From Bradyrhizobium sp. OK095 (GTDB lineage Bacteria > Pseudomonadota > Alphaproteobacteria > Rhizobiales > Xanthobacteraceae), in contig NZ_FOBX01000003.1 in assembly GCF_900109945.1 (NCBI RefSeq), positions 62,001 to 126,000 on the forward strand: a stretch of DNA of 64,000 nt. Reading direction: 5' to 3'. The notes under the pieces are model-generated. The model was not told where the DNA came from. It did no database searches and was given only the letters and a program-made list of their open reading frames with translations. Numbering within the stretch: position 1 is the first letter of the stretch; every line of letters begins with the position of its first letter. The position numbers and the translations under genes were made by a program. Below are positions 55,501-62,669 of this stretch, piece by piece.

Positions 55501-56426
55501 TCGGTTCACTCACCGGCGTCGACCGCGTGACCGTCCTGGACAATTTCTTCTTTCTCGGTGGGCACTCGCTGATGGTGATGCAGCTGGCCTCGCGTCTGCG
55601 GGCCGACCACGGCCACGATCTGCCGATTGAACTGGTTTTCGACAATCCGACTCCGAGGGCACTGGCGAAGGCGATCACCGCGCGCGAATTCGCCGCGGCC
55701 CATCACCAGCTTGTGCGTCTGCGCGCCTCCGGCTCGCTGAGGCCGCTGTTCTGCGTCCCTCCCGCCGCGGGGCTGGCCCAAGTGTATTATCGCATGCTGG
55801 AGGACATCGACGTCCGGATTCCCGTCTATGGGCTGCAGGCGGCTGGTGTCGTCGATGCGGCGCCGTCGCCCGCGTCAATTGCCGACATGGCGCGGGGGTA
55901 TGTCGACGCCCTCCGGACAGTGCAGCCTCGCGGTCCCTATCATTTGATGGGCTGGTCGTTCGGCGGGGTTGTCGCCCACGACATGACGCGCCTGCTGGAG
56001 GCCGAGGGCGATGAGGTAGCTCTTCTGTTTTTGATTGATTCTTACTTCTCCAACGTCAGCGCCGACGTCGCCGGTCCGCGCGCCGTGCCGCGCTCGATGC
56101 TGGGAGGAGAGGGGGATGCGTCGCTGTCCGGTGGCGAAGAAATGTCGGAGGCCCTGCTTGACCGGATTGCCGCGGCTTTCGAATGGAGCGGTCGGTTGCT
56201 TGCGGACCATACGCCGGGTCGCGTCCGCGCGCCGCTCGTCTTCGTCCGCGCCACCGACAATCTCGATGCAGATCTGCGCGCGTCCCTCGGGGCGGTCAGC
56301 AGCGGCGCCATCGAAATCGTGCAGGCGGACGCCGGCCACTATTCGCTGTTCGAGCCGCCGCACGCGGCAAGGGTTGGCGCCATCCTGAGCAGCAACATGG
56401 TTCGGGCAGCCACCGGAGGATCGTGA
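52503..56426 (+). CDS. One-module nonribosomal peptide synthetase (C-A-T-TE)
   Basis: 1307 aa, the same layout and size as EntF. Condensation domain about 20-430 with active HHIAFDG (H155-H156, D160). Adenylation domain about 465-975: A3 YTSGSTGRPKG at 632-642, A5 NMYGPTE at 770-776, A7 YRTGD, A10 lysine 968. Thiolation domain: GGHS, phosphopantetheine Ser1022. Thioesterase: GWSFGG with Ser1152, Asp1179 and His1279 as a plausible triad. No epimerase, methyltransferase or second module. By-eye specificity residues are D678, P679, H682, D721, I745, G747, M771, I779, D780. Start is TTG 52503, coupled to mbtH; ATG 52545 is the alternative. The upstream acyl donor is probably a separate carrier protein. 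Confidence 0.95.
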   Translation: MNSPIVPAGGQIGAMRGAPVEPERFPLSVAQRDIWFGHLLDKTGCVYNIGLYTEIAGELDLRTLAIAAEHVVDHTESLRLRCYARDDALWQEAVAACGEILSVIDVRQAPDPAAAGVRRINSELRRPFRLESEPPFRWLLLQTADARWLWGQIYHHIAFDGQSAWIAGNRLAEIYSALREERPLPDYPLGGTAAMASEAQAYRASSRCLDDRRYWETMLAGAGKMSSWSATGARVGASSDAVLRETCYLPTSISDQLRELARQVGIRPEHLLMAAAAVLQSIYQGQHEVVLGTQLLGRLASAARAFPAMASNECHIRLEVPPGRGFDAVARDISRQMRLALRHQAYRFEQVRNDLGLLPGEPDYFSLSVNIMLADQDLQFSGVQSSSHYLSYGPVRDLSLSLIDNRTEGRLRMDLDGNAALYRRADLHAHLSRIVAIAGQFATADFPVGALALPVDIDEPRADPVIATTAAAIGKTLPEVLAAAIAAARGSVAIVAGRRSQTYDELDRRTNRLARYLVDRGVGPEAVVAIGLDRSLEAVAAVLAVLKAGGGCLLLDPQHPAERLGHMITDSGARVLLTRRGNADIFAGRDIATIVLDDGAVEEAIAACDSGPLSQSDRSAPLQAQNIAFLIYTSGSTGRPKGVALTHLNLVGKLSDQLRLWDVRPSSRFVFSSSMSFDPSIHQMLLPLVAGGTCIVLSPAETSDPVLFMRSVVTSAATHLDVVPSFAAVLADAIPIELSSLRVFILGGEVLPAPLLEKLRSRLPSCRFFNMYGPTEACIDATAFEIAAVAADQAIPIGRALPNYGVHILDECLRPLPRGVIGEIYISGAGLARGYWRRPGLTAERFLPCPFGAAGERMYRTGDRAYRDADGEIVFCGRKDEQVKLRGVRIELAEIELALLGQAGVAEAAAILDDSSADARLVAYVVPSGDVRLDGSGLRAVLATTMPPVMVPSIVLVLETMPLLPNGKLDRRSLPRGQRDVSADRIEPESDLEADICRLFGSLTGVDRVTVLDNFFFLGGHSLMVMQLASRLRADHGHDLPIELVFDNPTPRALAKAITAREFAAAHHQLVRLRASGSLRPLFCVPPAAGLAQVYYRMLEDIDVRIPVYGLQAAGVVDAAPSPASIADMARGYVDALRTVQPRGPYHLMGWSFGGVVAHDMTRLLEAEGDEVALLFLIDSYFSNVSADVAGPRAVPRSMLGGEGDASLSGGEEMSEALLDRIAAAFEWSGRLLADHTPGRVRAPLVFVRATDNLDADLRASLGAVSSGAIEIVQADAGHYSLFEPPHAARVGAILSSNMVRAATGGS

Positions 56427-56460
56427 TCGGAAGCGGCGGCTGAACCCGTCAATTCGTGGG

Positions 56461-57753
56461 TCAGGCCGGCCGATCGACCGGGGTAAAGGCCACATCGAGC
56501 GCCTTGATGCCGGCGATGAAGTTCGACCGCAGCAGCTTCGGGGCGTCGATGGCGTGAATGTCGGGCAGCGTCGCGAGCAGTTCCTCGAACAAGATCGTGA
56601 TCTGCATCTCGGCGTATCGCCAGCCCAGGCAGTGATTGATCCCCGAGCCGAACGAGATGTGGTTCGGCGCGTCCTTGCTGCAATAGCGATCGACCTTGAA
56701 CTGCATGGCATCCGGCCAACGACTGTCGTCGCGATTGGCAGATTTGTACCAAAGCACGACCTTGTCGCCTTCGCGAATGTTCTGGCCTGCCAGCACGGTA
56801 TCCCGGGTGGCGGTCCGGCGTGCGTGAATGAGCGGTGTGGCCCAGCGCACGAATTCCTTCGTTGCCTGGGGCACCAGGGCGGGATCGGCCTGAAGTTTGG
56901 CGCGCTCGGACGGATTCTCGGTGAGCGCGACGATGGATCGCGTCATCGTATGCCGCGTGGTTTCGTTGGCGGCGACCACGAAACTCGCGAAATTCTCGCA
57001 GAGTGCATCGAGGTCCAGCGGCTTGTTGTCGATCGTCAGGCGAGTCACGACGGTCAGGAAATCAGTCCGGTCCGATCCCGCACGCTCCTTGATGAGCGCC
57101 TCGACATACCGGTCCAGCGCGCGGACGCACTGAATGCGGTAGTCGATGGATGGAACGTAGTCATCGTCGTCGTCTCCGATCATGGCGTTCGACCATGTCA
57201 TCAGCGTCGTCCCGTCAGCCTCGGGGACCTCGAGGAGGTCGGTCAGCAGGCCGGCGGCGACCGGATTGGCGATCTCCGAGACGAACTCTGCGCGCCCCCT
57301 GGGGGCGATACCGGCGATCAGACGCCGGATTCGCTGCCGGGCCCTGTCCTTGAAGGTGGCGACCGCTTCGGCGGAGAAGACCGGCTGAAATGCCTTCCTG
57401 AAGGTGGTGTGGTCCGGCGGGTCGATGGCAAAGATGTCCGGACGGGGATTGGCCGTCACGTTCTTTGCGTCGAAGATGCGCATTCCGCCCCGCCTGTAGT
57501 CGGTGGAGAAGATGTCGCGGGCGCGAGTGACGGCCTCGACATCGTCGAAGCGCGTCACGGCCCAGAATCCGGGGCCGCCAACCTCCGGATTCCAGTAGAT
57601 CGGATCGTTGTCGCGCAGCTGCTTGAGCAGTTGATATTGATCGGGACGGGAATGAAAATCGGGATCTTTCAGGTCGATCGCCGCGTGCCCATCGCCCACC
57701 GACTTGCGGAATGCGGGATTGGGCATCGCTGAAGCAGATCCTTCGATCGTCAT
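56461..57753 (-). CDS. Cytochrome P450
   Basis: 430 aa bacterial class I-type P450. The heme loop is SFGSGINHCLGW with thiolate Cys375. The usual His two before the Cys is Asn373, with the His displaced to 374. The I-helix reads VVAANETTRH, keeping the acid-Thr pair, and the K-helix ExxR is EFVR. Sequence around HARRTATRDTV and GDKVVLWYKSANRD is like the CYP125/CYP142 type. In this locus it probably oxidises a carrier-protein-bound or released product. It overlaps the NTF2 gene by 4 nt and is convergent to the NRPS, 34 nt apart. Confidence 0.93.
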   Translation of the reverse strand: MTIEGSASAMPNPAFRKSVGDGHAAIDLKDPDFHSRPDQYQLLKQLRDNDPIYWNPEVGGPGFWAVTRFDDVEAVTRARDIFSTDYRRGGMRIFDAKNVTANPRPDIFAIDPPDHTTFRKAFQPVFSAEAVATFKDRARQRIRRLIAGIAPRGRAEFVSEIANPVAAGLLTDLLEVPEADGTTLMTWSNAMIGDDDDDYVPSIDYRIQCVRALDRYVEALIKERAGSDRTDFLTVVTRLTIDNKPLDLDALCENFASFVVAANETTRHTMTRSIVALTENPSERAKLQADPALVPQATKEFVRWATPLIHARRTATRDTVLAGQNIREGDKVVLWYKSANRDDSRWPDAMQFKVDRYCSKDAPNHISFGSGINHCLGWRYAEMQITILFEELLATLPDIHAIDAPKLLRSNFIAGIKALDVAFTPVDRPA

Positions 57754-58121
57754 GGCTGCGTATCTTTCCGATCGTATTTGAAATAGTCGCTGACGTAATC
57801 TATGGCGCCGTTCTTGATGTGGAGCACGGTGGCTCCTTCGTTACGGAACGCATCGCCCGTCTTCAACCGTCCGTCGTTCTTCCAGGTGACGCAGAGCTTC
57901 TCTCCATCCTGAATGAAGTCGAGCGCTTCGAACCGCAATGTTTCGAACTGCGAGAATATCCTCTTCAGCAGCAGCACGACCTTTCCGCTGCCCGTCACGG
58001 CGCGCAGCCCGGGATATTCGATCCGGATGTCTTCGCTGAAGATGTCCTTTAGCGAAGACAGATTGCCGCTTCCCAGGATGTTCAGGAAGAGTTTCGCCAG
58101 GTCGACATGCGACGGCATCAA
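57750..58121 (-). CDS. NTF2/SnoaL-like protein of the NRPS locus
   Basis: 123 aa NTF2-like fold, seen in LAKLFLNILGSGNLSSLKDIF, DIRIEYPGLRAVTGSGKVV and EALDFIQDGEKLCVTWK. Such proteins are cyclases, isomerases or binding partners in natural-product pathways. It starts within the ACP stop (ATGA overlap) and ends overlapping the P450 start, so it is the middle of a translationally coupled trio. No catalytic His/Asp pair was confidently identified. A structural or ketosteroid-isomerase-like role is possible. Confidence 0.82.
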   Translation of the reverse strand: MMPSHVDLAKLFLNILGSGNLSSLKDIFSEDIRIEYPGLRAVTGSGKVVLLLKRIFSQFETLRFEALDFIQDGEKLCVTWKNDGRLKTGDAFRNEGATVLHIKNGAIDYVSDYFKYDRKDTQP

Positions 58122-58438
58122 CTTGCTTTTAGTTGCGCCGGTGTCGCCTTCTGCGCCAGTGCCGCCTTCTGCGCCAATGTCGCGGACATGTAGGTGTAGA
58201 GGTCGTCGACCGTCTTGACGGCCTCAAAGACGTCGTCCGACACTTCGACGTCGAATTTGGTCTCGAGTACGCTGACCAGCTCCACGATGTCGAGGCTGTC
58301 GAGGCCGAAGTCCTTCAGCTGCATTTGCGGCTCGACGGCCTGGCAGTTGCCAAGGCGGCTTCGCCCGGCCCCTGACGATTTCATGACCTCGACGATGATG
58401 CCATCGACGGTGCTTCTGACTTCCTGGGTGTTGATCAT
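58118..58438 (-). CDS. Discrete acyl carrier protein
   Basis: 106 aa. The phosphopantetheine site is FGLDSLDIVELV, with the serine at 48, then a helix pattern (VLETKFDVEVSDDVFEAVKTVDDLYTYM) typical of ACP/PCP domains. The C-terminus has a repeated AQKA/ALAQKA tail, so it is longer than most ACPs. It is the first gene of the ACP-NTF2-P450 operon and could hold an acyl or aminoacyl group for oxidation by the P450, or supply the NRPS condensation domain. No adjacent loading enzyme was seen. Confidence 0.92.
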   Translation of the reverse strand: MINTQEVRSTVDGIIVEVMKSSGAGRSRLGNCQAVEPQMQLKDFGLDSLDIVELVSVLETKFDVEVSDDVFEAVKTVDDLYTYMSATLAQKAALAQKATPAQLKAS

Positions 58439-58678
58439 TTGGCGCTTCTCGGGGCTCCGGATGCATTTTTCGGTAAAGCAATGGCGGACGCAACAAGGAG
58501 TTGCATAAAGAACGTCTCAGCATAGAGCAGCCCGCTACGATTCGCTGCGTGTGTCGTATGTGCGCTCAAAATTCTCAGCTTCGCAATGACGTGGAAAACC
58601 CCTGCGCATACAACTGCGGCTTTTGTCTTGGTTCAGAATCGAGTGTATGGTCACGAGCTTTATTGGGGGATTGCAGCG
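58439..58678. promoter_or_regulatory. Divergent promoter region between the ACP and DUF697 operons
   Basis: 240 nt with no gene, flanked by the starts of two divergent operons, so promoters for both must lie here. The stretch is less GC-rich than the coding flanks. I did not find a confident -35/-10 pair or operator. It is the natural place to look for joint control of synthesis and export. Confidence 0.55.
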
Positions 58679-59182
58679 ATGACCACCGTATCGACCGTGA
58701 CCGGCGCAAACACTGGTGATGCCGATGTTCACGATGGCGGCGTCGACGAAGCCAAGCTGGACAATGTCGGCCAGATCGTATCGTCGGCCGTGAAATGGTC
58801 GGCCGCGGCCGGTCTCGTGCCGCTTCCGTTCGTGGACCTCGTTGCCCTCGGAGCCGTTCAGACGCGGATGCTGATGGATCTCAGCAATGTGTATGGCCAT
58901 TCATTCGGCAAGGAAGCAGCCAACGCTATCGTGTCCGTTCTGCTCGGCACGCTGATACCGGGCGCGGCCGCCGGGGCGGTGATGAAGGCCGTACCGGGTG
59001 TCGGCACGTTGGCGGGCATTGCGTCGGTGTCGGCATTCGGTGCCGCCGCCACCTATGCCATCGGCAAGGTCTTCGCCCGTCATCTGGCGGGAGGCGGCAA
59101 GCCCGGCGATTTCAGCGCCACATCGATTGCGGATGACCTGAAGGCCGAGTTCAGGCGCGGCAAGCCGCCGGCGGCGACGTAG
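58679..59182 (+). CDS. DUF697-like membrane protein
   Basis: 167 aa with two hydrophobic helical stretches around residues 50-110 (GLVPLPFVDLVALGAVQTRML, then VSVLLGTLIPGAAAGAVMKAVPGVG). The pattern P(L/I)PFxDL followed by a small-residue glycine hairpin is that of DUF697/YcjF-like proteins, often found with GTPases, and is compatible with a peripheral or inserted membrane hairpin. GGGGGA precedes the ATG. It starts the four-gene row ending in the SPFH protein. Confidence 0.75.
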   Translation: MTTVSTVTGANTGDADVHDGGVDEAKLDNVGQIVSSAVKWSAAAGLVPLPFVDLVALGAVQTRMLMDLSNVYGHSFGKEAANAIVSVLLGTLIPGAAAGAVMKAVPGVGTLAGIASVSAFGAAATYAIGKVFARHLAGGGKPGDFSATSIADDLKAEFRRGKPPAAT

Positions 59183-59191
59183 CGCCGCCCG

Positions 59192-59356
59192 ATGGTCGGG
59201 CCATTCCTCGTCTATCTGGCTTGCTGCCTGCTGGTCGGGTATCTCGCCCGTGACCGGGTGATCGGTTTTGCCGGCTTTTTCCTGCTGTCCTTCGTGTTGA
59301 CGCCTCTGGTCATGTTCGTCGTCTTTATTCTCGGAATGCGGCGCAGCGCGTCCTAG
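59192..59356 (+). CDS. Mini membrane protein (54 aa)
   Basis: 54 aa, almost entirely two hydrophobic segments: FLVYLACCLLVGYLA, a short basic turn (RDRV), and FAGFFLLSFVLTPLVMFVVFILG, ending RRSAS. Start ATG at 59192, 9 nt after the DUF697 stop. Stop TAG at 59354, 12 nt before the ABC gene. Too short for ordinary gene callers but fits the operon spacing and codon style. It could be a transporter subunit or a regulator of it. Confidence 0.65.
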   Translation: MVGPFLVYLACCLLVGYLARDRVIGFAGFFLLSFVLTPLVMFVVFILGMRRSAS

Positions 59357-59368
59357 CCGGTTTTCAAA

Positions 59369-61081
59369 ATGAGTACATCCGAGTCATCCGCGGCCGAGGC
59401 AGGTTCAAACCTGGGCAGGCGGCTGATTGGGCTCTTGCTGAAGAGCCGGAATATCCGGCTCTCGATTCCGACGCGACTGCCGGTCATTGCGCTGGCGTCG
59501 CCCGTGGACCTGTTGCTGGTCGCGATCCTGTCGGCCGTCTCCGGGACTTTCATCATCATGGTGATCACGGCTGGCGTCAGCGAACAGAACGACGAGTTCA
59601 TGTCCCTCGAACTGGGGCTGGCATTCGTCGGCTTGCTGCTGATCTATCGTTATGCCCAGACTTTGCTGCTGAGGAAAAGCGCCCGGGCGATCGAGGAGGC
59701 GCTCCACGAGCAGCGGGTGCGTGTCGCGGTGAAAGTCCTGCAACTCGACCTGAGCGATCTCAACCAGGTCAGTCGGACGGCCTTGCTGGATGGCATGGCC
59801 CGCCACTACGAGGCGGTGTCGCAGGCGACGATGCCCATACTGAGCGGATTTCAGAACGGGATCCTGCTGCTGCTCGTCATTCTCGATCTGTTCTGGCAAT
59901 CGTTCGTCACGGGCGTTCTCACCGTGATCTTCGTTGGGTTGATCATCCAGTACTATCTGAACCGCGAAGGCGAGCTGAAGACGCAGATGATCGGTGCCGC
60001 GCGTGCGGATGCGTCCTTGCGCGCGACTGCCGAAGATCTCGTCGACGGCTTCAAGGAGCTGCGCCTGAGCCGGCCCAAGCAGGAGGCGATCCATCGGGAG
60101 ATCGTCGAGCTTTCGGGCAACGTCGCGCGATGCAGGACCCAAGGCGCGGCCGTGATCAGCGACCTGGTCATCCTGGCCGGGTCCACGTCCTACATGCTCG
60201 GCGCGGCCGTGGTCTTCATCCTGCCGCTGATCTCCAGCGTCACGGGGGCGGAGCTTTCCAAAATCGTGACCACCGAGCTGTTCCTGCTTGGACCGCTGGG
60301 GGCAATGGTGCGGGCCGCTGAGCCGCTGTCCATTGCGCGCTTCTCCCTGAGCGGAATCGATGCTTTCGAAGCCTCGCTCGACCAGCGCGGCAAGGCGGCG
60401 CAGGTTGCATTCCCGGCGCCGCGGACGTTCGAGCGCATGCAGATGGATCGTGTCGGCTATGCTCATCGGCGCGGCGTCGGCGAAGAGGGATTTGCAATCC
60501 GCGACGTGACTTTCGAGCTGTCGCCAGGCGAGCTCGTCTTCGTCACCGGCAACAACGGATCTGGCAAGACAACGATGCTGCGGGTGCTGACGGGGCTCTA
60601 CCCGGCCGGGCACGGCGCGATCTCCGTCGACGGCCGGGTGATTTCCGAGGCGACGATGGAGAGCTATCGCGGTCTGTTCTCGACCGTCTTCTCCGACTTC
60701 CACACCTTTCGAAAGCCTTATGGATTGGACGAGGCGGGGCTGGCGCTGTTTCGGCAAACTGCGCAGGACCTCGATATCGCCGACAAATTGCCGCCGGATT
60801 TCGAGCAGGGATACGACCCCGAGGCGTTCTCCACCGGCCAGCGCAAGCGGCTGGCGCTGGCGCTGGCGATGGCGGACGCGCGCCCGATCCTGGTCCTCGA
60901 CGAGTGGGCCGCGGATCAGGATCCCGGCTACCGTGAGCGCTTCTATCGAACCATTCTCCCTCGCATCAAAGCGACCGGCAAGGCGATCATCGCGGTGACG
61001 CATGACGAACGCTATTTTGAACTTGCGGACCGGCGCTACCACATGGAGGACGGGCGGCTAAAGCCGGTCGATCCGACGTGA
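59369..61081 (+). CDS. SyrD/PvdE-type cyclic-peptide exporter ABC protein
   Basis: 570 aa half-transporter. About six transmembrane segments in the first 320 residues, then an ATPase. Walker A is GNNGSGKTT (394-402), the signature loop FSTGQRKRLALA and Walker B ILVLDEWAADQDP with D511-E512. The LDEWAADQDP sequence is characteristic of the syringomycin/pyoverdine exporter family rather than of MsbA-like lipid flippases. In context it probably exports the NRPS product. Its stop overlaps the start of the SPFH gene by 4 nt. Confidence 0.93.
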   Translation: MSTSESSAAEAGSNLGRRLIGLLLKSRNIRLSIPTRLPVIALASPVDLLLVAILSAVSGTFIIMVITAGVSEQNDEFMSLELGLAFVGLLLIYRYAQTLLLRKSARAIEEALHEQRVRVAVKVLQLDLSDLNQVSRTALLDGMARHYEAVSQATMPILSGFQNGILLLLVILDLFWQSFVTGVLTVIFVGLIIQYYLNREGELKTQMIGAARADASLRATAEDLVDGFKELRLSRPKQEAIHREIVELSGNVARCRTQGAAVISDLVILAGSTSYMLGAAVVFILPLISSVTGAELSKIVTTELFLLGPLGAMVRAAEPLSIARFSLSGIDAFEASLDQRGKAAQVAFPAPRTFERMQMDRVGYAHRRGVGEEGFAIRDVTFELSPGELVFVTGNNGSGKTTMLRVLTGLYPAGHGAISVDGRVISEATMESYRGLFSTVFSDFHTFRKPYGLDEAGLALFRQTAQDLDIADKLPPDFEQGYDPEAFSTGQRKRLALALAMADARPILVLDEWAADQDPGYRERFYRTILPRIKATGKAIIAVTHDERYFELADRRYHMEDGRLKPVDPT

Positions 61082-62157
61082 ATTTTCAGCGCACGATCCG
61101 CCGGCTGTCGACGGGCCTGATTTTCGTGATCCTGCTCACGCTCTTCGTCGTGTTCATGCTCTGGCGTCACATGGTGATTTCGGTGCCGGCAGGTCATGCG
61201 GGCGTGATGTGGTGGCGCTTCTTCGGTGGCACCGACGTGGTCAATCCTGCCAGGGACGAAGGCCTGCACCTGATTTTTCCGTGGGACCAGCTCATCGTCT
61301 ACGACACCAGGCTGCAGGAGTTCACCGAGGATTTCGGGGTCGTGTCCAATGATGGACTGAACCTCCGCGTGAGCGCGAGCATCCGTTGGCGGGCGCGACG
61401 CAGTCAGCTGGGCACGTTGCATCGCTCGATCGGCCCGGACTATGTAAGGCTCCTTCTGCTTCCCGAGGTGGGATCCATCCTGCGCGAAACGATATCCCGG
61501 TATAAGGCCGAGGATCTCTACGCCAAAGACCGCCATGCCATTCAGGAGGTGATCTATCGCACCCTGATCTCGTCGCACGGTTCTAGTATCGGCGGATCGG
61601 CCGACGAGCAGGGCACGACCGCGACGATCTCGTTGACTGACGTCTTGATCTCCGAAGTGAAGCTACCCGATACGCTTCGGGCGGCCGTGGAGCGCAAATT
61701 TGCCCAGGCGGAATTCGTCGAGGAGTACCGCTTCAAGGTGCAGAGCGAGATGCTCGAGAGCCAGCGCAAGGAGGTAGAGGCGAACGGAATTCGCAGGTTC
61801 CAGGAAATCGTCACGCCGACCATTTCCGACGCCTATCTGCGATGGACGGGGATCGAGGCCACCCTGAAGCTGGCGCAGTCGCCGAACAGCAAGGTGGTGA
61901 TGGTTGGCAACGGACCGGGGGGCATCCCGGTCATCCTGAACGGCTTTGAGAGTCAGAAGCCGGCCACGGTCGCGGCGCCGGAGGCCGATGCCGCGATGAA
62001 GGCGCCTGAGACGCCACCGCCGCCGGCCATCCAGCCCCAGGCGGCCGAACGAAACGAAACCGCCGGCACGCCGGTTCCCGTGCCCGCCCCGAGGCGCGGA
62101 TCGCCGCGACGGCGGGAAGTGCCGGTCCAGCGGTCGGGCCCAGGCGTCGTCCCATAG
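61078..62157 (+). CDS. SPFH/band-7 (prohibitin-like) membrane protein
   Basis: 359 aa with one N-terminal transmembrane helix (LIFVILLTLFVVFMLW, about 13-28) and a band-7 domain. The motifs HAGVMWWRFFGGTDVVNPARDEGLHLIFPWDQLIVYDTR, spread over about residues 40-80, and the region VKLPDTLRAAVERKFAQAEFVEEYRFKV, typical SPFH coil, are clear. The tail from 300 is Pro/Arg-rich and probably disordered. SPFH proteins assemble cages and microdomains. The start is a GTG overlapping the ABC stop, so the two are co-translated. Confidence 0.9.
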   Translation: MNFQRTIRRLSTGLIFVILLTLFVVFMLWRHMVISVPAGHAGVMWWRFFGGTDVVNPARDEGLHLIFPWDQLIVYDTRLQEFTEDFGVVSNDGLNLRVSASIRWRARRSQLGTLHRSIGPDYVRLLLLPEVGSILRETISRYKAEDLYAKDRHAIQEVIYRTLISSHGSSIGGSADEQGTTATISLTDVLISEVKLPDTLRAAVERKFAQAEFVEEYRFKVQSEMLESQRKEVEANGIRRFQEIVTPTISDAYLRWTGIEATLKLAQSPNSKVVMVGNGPGGIPVILNGFESQKPATVAAPEADAAMKAPETPPPPAIQPQAAERNETAGTPVPVPAPRRGSPRRREVPVQRSGPGVVP

Positions 62158-62337
62158 TCGCTGGCCGCGGGCTTCCAGGGCGCCCTTCGAAAGCTGCACT
62201 TCAAGTCGCTGCGATTTAGCTTTAACTTGCGCAAGCCAGCTCAAGCCTTTGTAGCGCTTGATTTTCGCTGGCTGAGAGGCGAGGTTGCCGCCCGCCGGGA
62301 TCGCCCCGGCATGCGGCCCGCGACGTTGGAGGATGAT

Positions 62338-62661
62338 GTGGCAAATCAAGTACAGGATCTGACCCCGGACGAGGTCTCCAAGGGTGTCGCGGAAGGCCGC
62401 TATCTGCTCGTCGACGTGCGCGAGCCGAACGAGGTCGAGGCCGAGGCCTATCCCTACGGCGTCGTCGTGCCGCTCTCGACCTTCGATCCCAAGGCGATCC
62501 CCGATCCGCAAGGCAAAGAGGTCGTGTTCGCCTGCCGCTCCGGAAAGCGTTCGGTGACCGCCTCGCTCGCAGCGCAGGCGGCGGGCCTGCCCTACGACAA
62601 GCATCTGGCCGGCGGCATGCTGGGCTGGAAGGCGGCGGGTCTTCCCAGCAAGGTCGGCTGA
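62338..62661 (+). CDS. Rhodanese-domain protein
   Basis: 107 aa single-domain rhodanese. The active-site loop is FACRSGKRS, the cysteine persulfide carrier, with LLVDVREPNEVEAEAYPYG and GGMLGWKAAGLP conserved. Such proteins transfer sulfur or reduce polysulfides. A GGAGG sits 5 nt before a GTG at 62338, which decides this start over an ATG at 62311. It is 8 nt from the following aminotransferase gene. Confidence 0.93.
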   Translation: MANQVQDLTPDEVSKGVAEGRYLLVDVREPNEVEAEAYPYGVVVPLSTFDPKAIPDPQGKEVVFACRSGKRSVTASLAAQAAGLPYDKHLAGGMLGWKAAGLPSKVG

Positions 62662-62669
62662 TCCACCTG

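Noticed and set aside
52279..56426. Enterobactin-type siderophore cluster
   Set aside because: The NRPS has EntF architecture, but EntA-E, isochorismate genes, and receptor genes are absent, and the A-domain pocket does not look serine-specific.
59405..61042. 545-codon open frame antisense to the peptide exporter
   Set aside because: Shadow frame, Arg/His/Gln-rich, no motifs.
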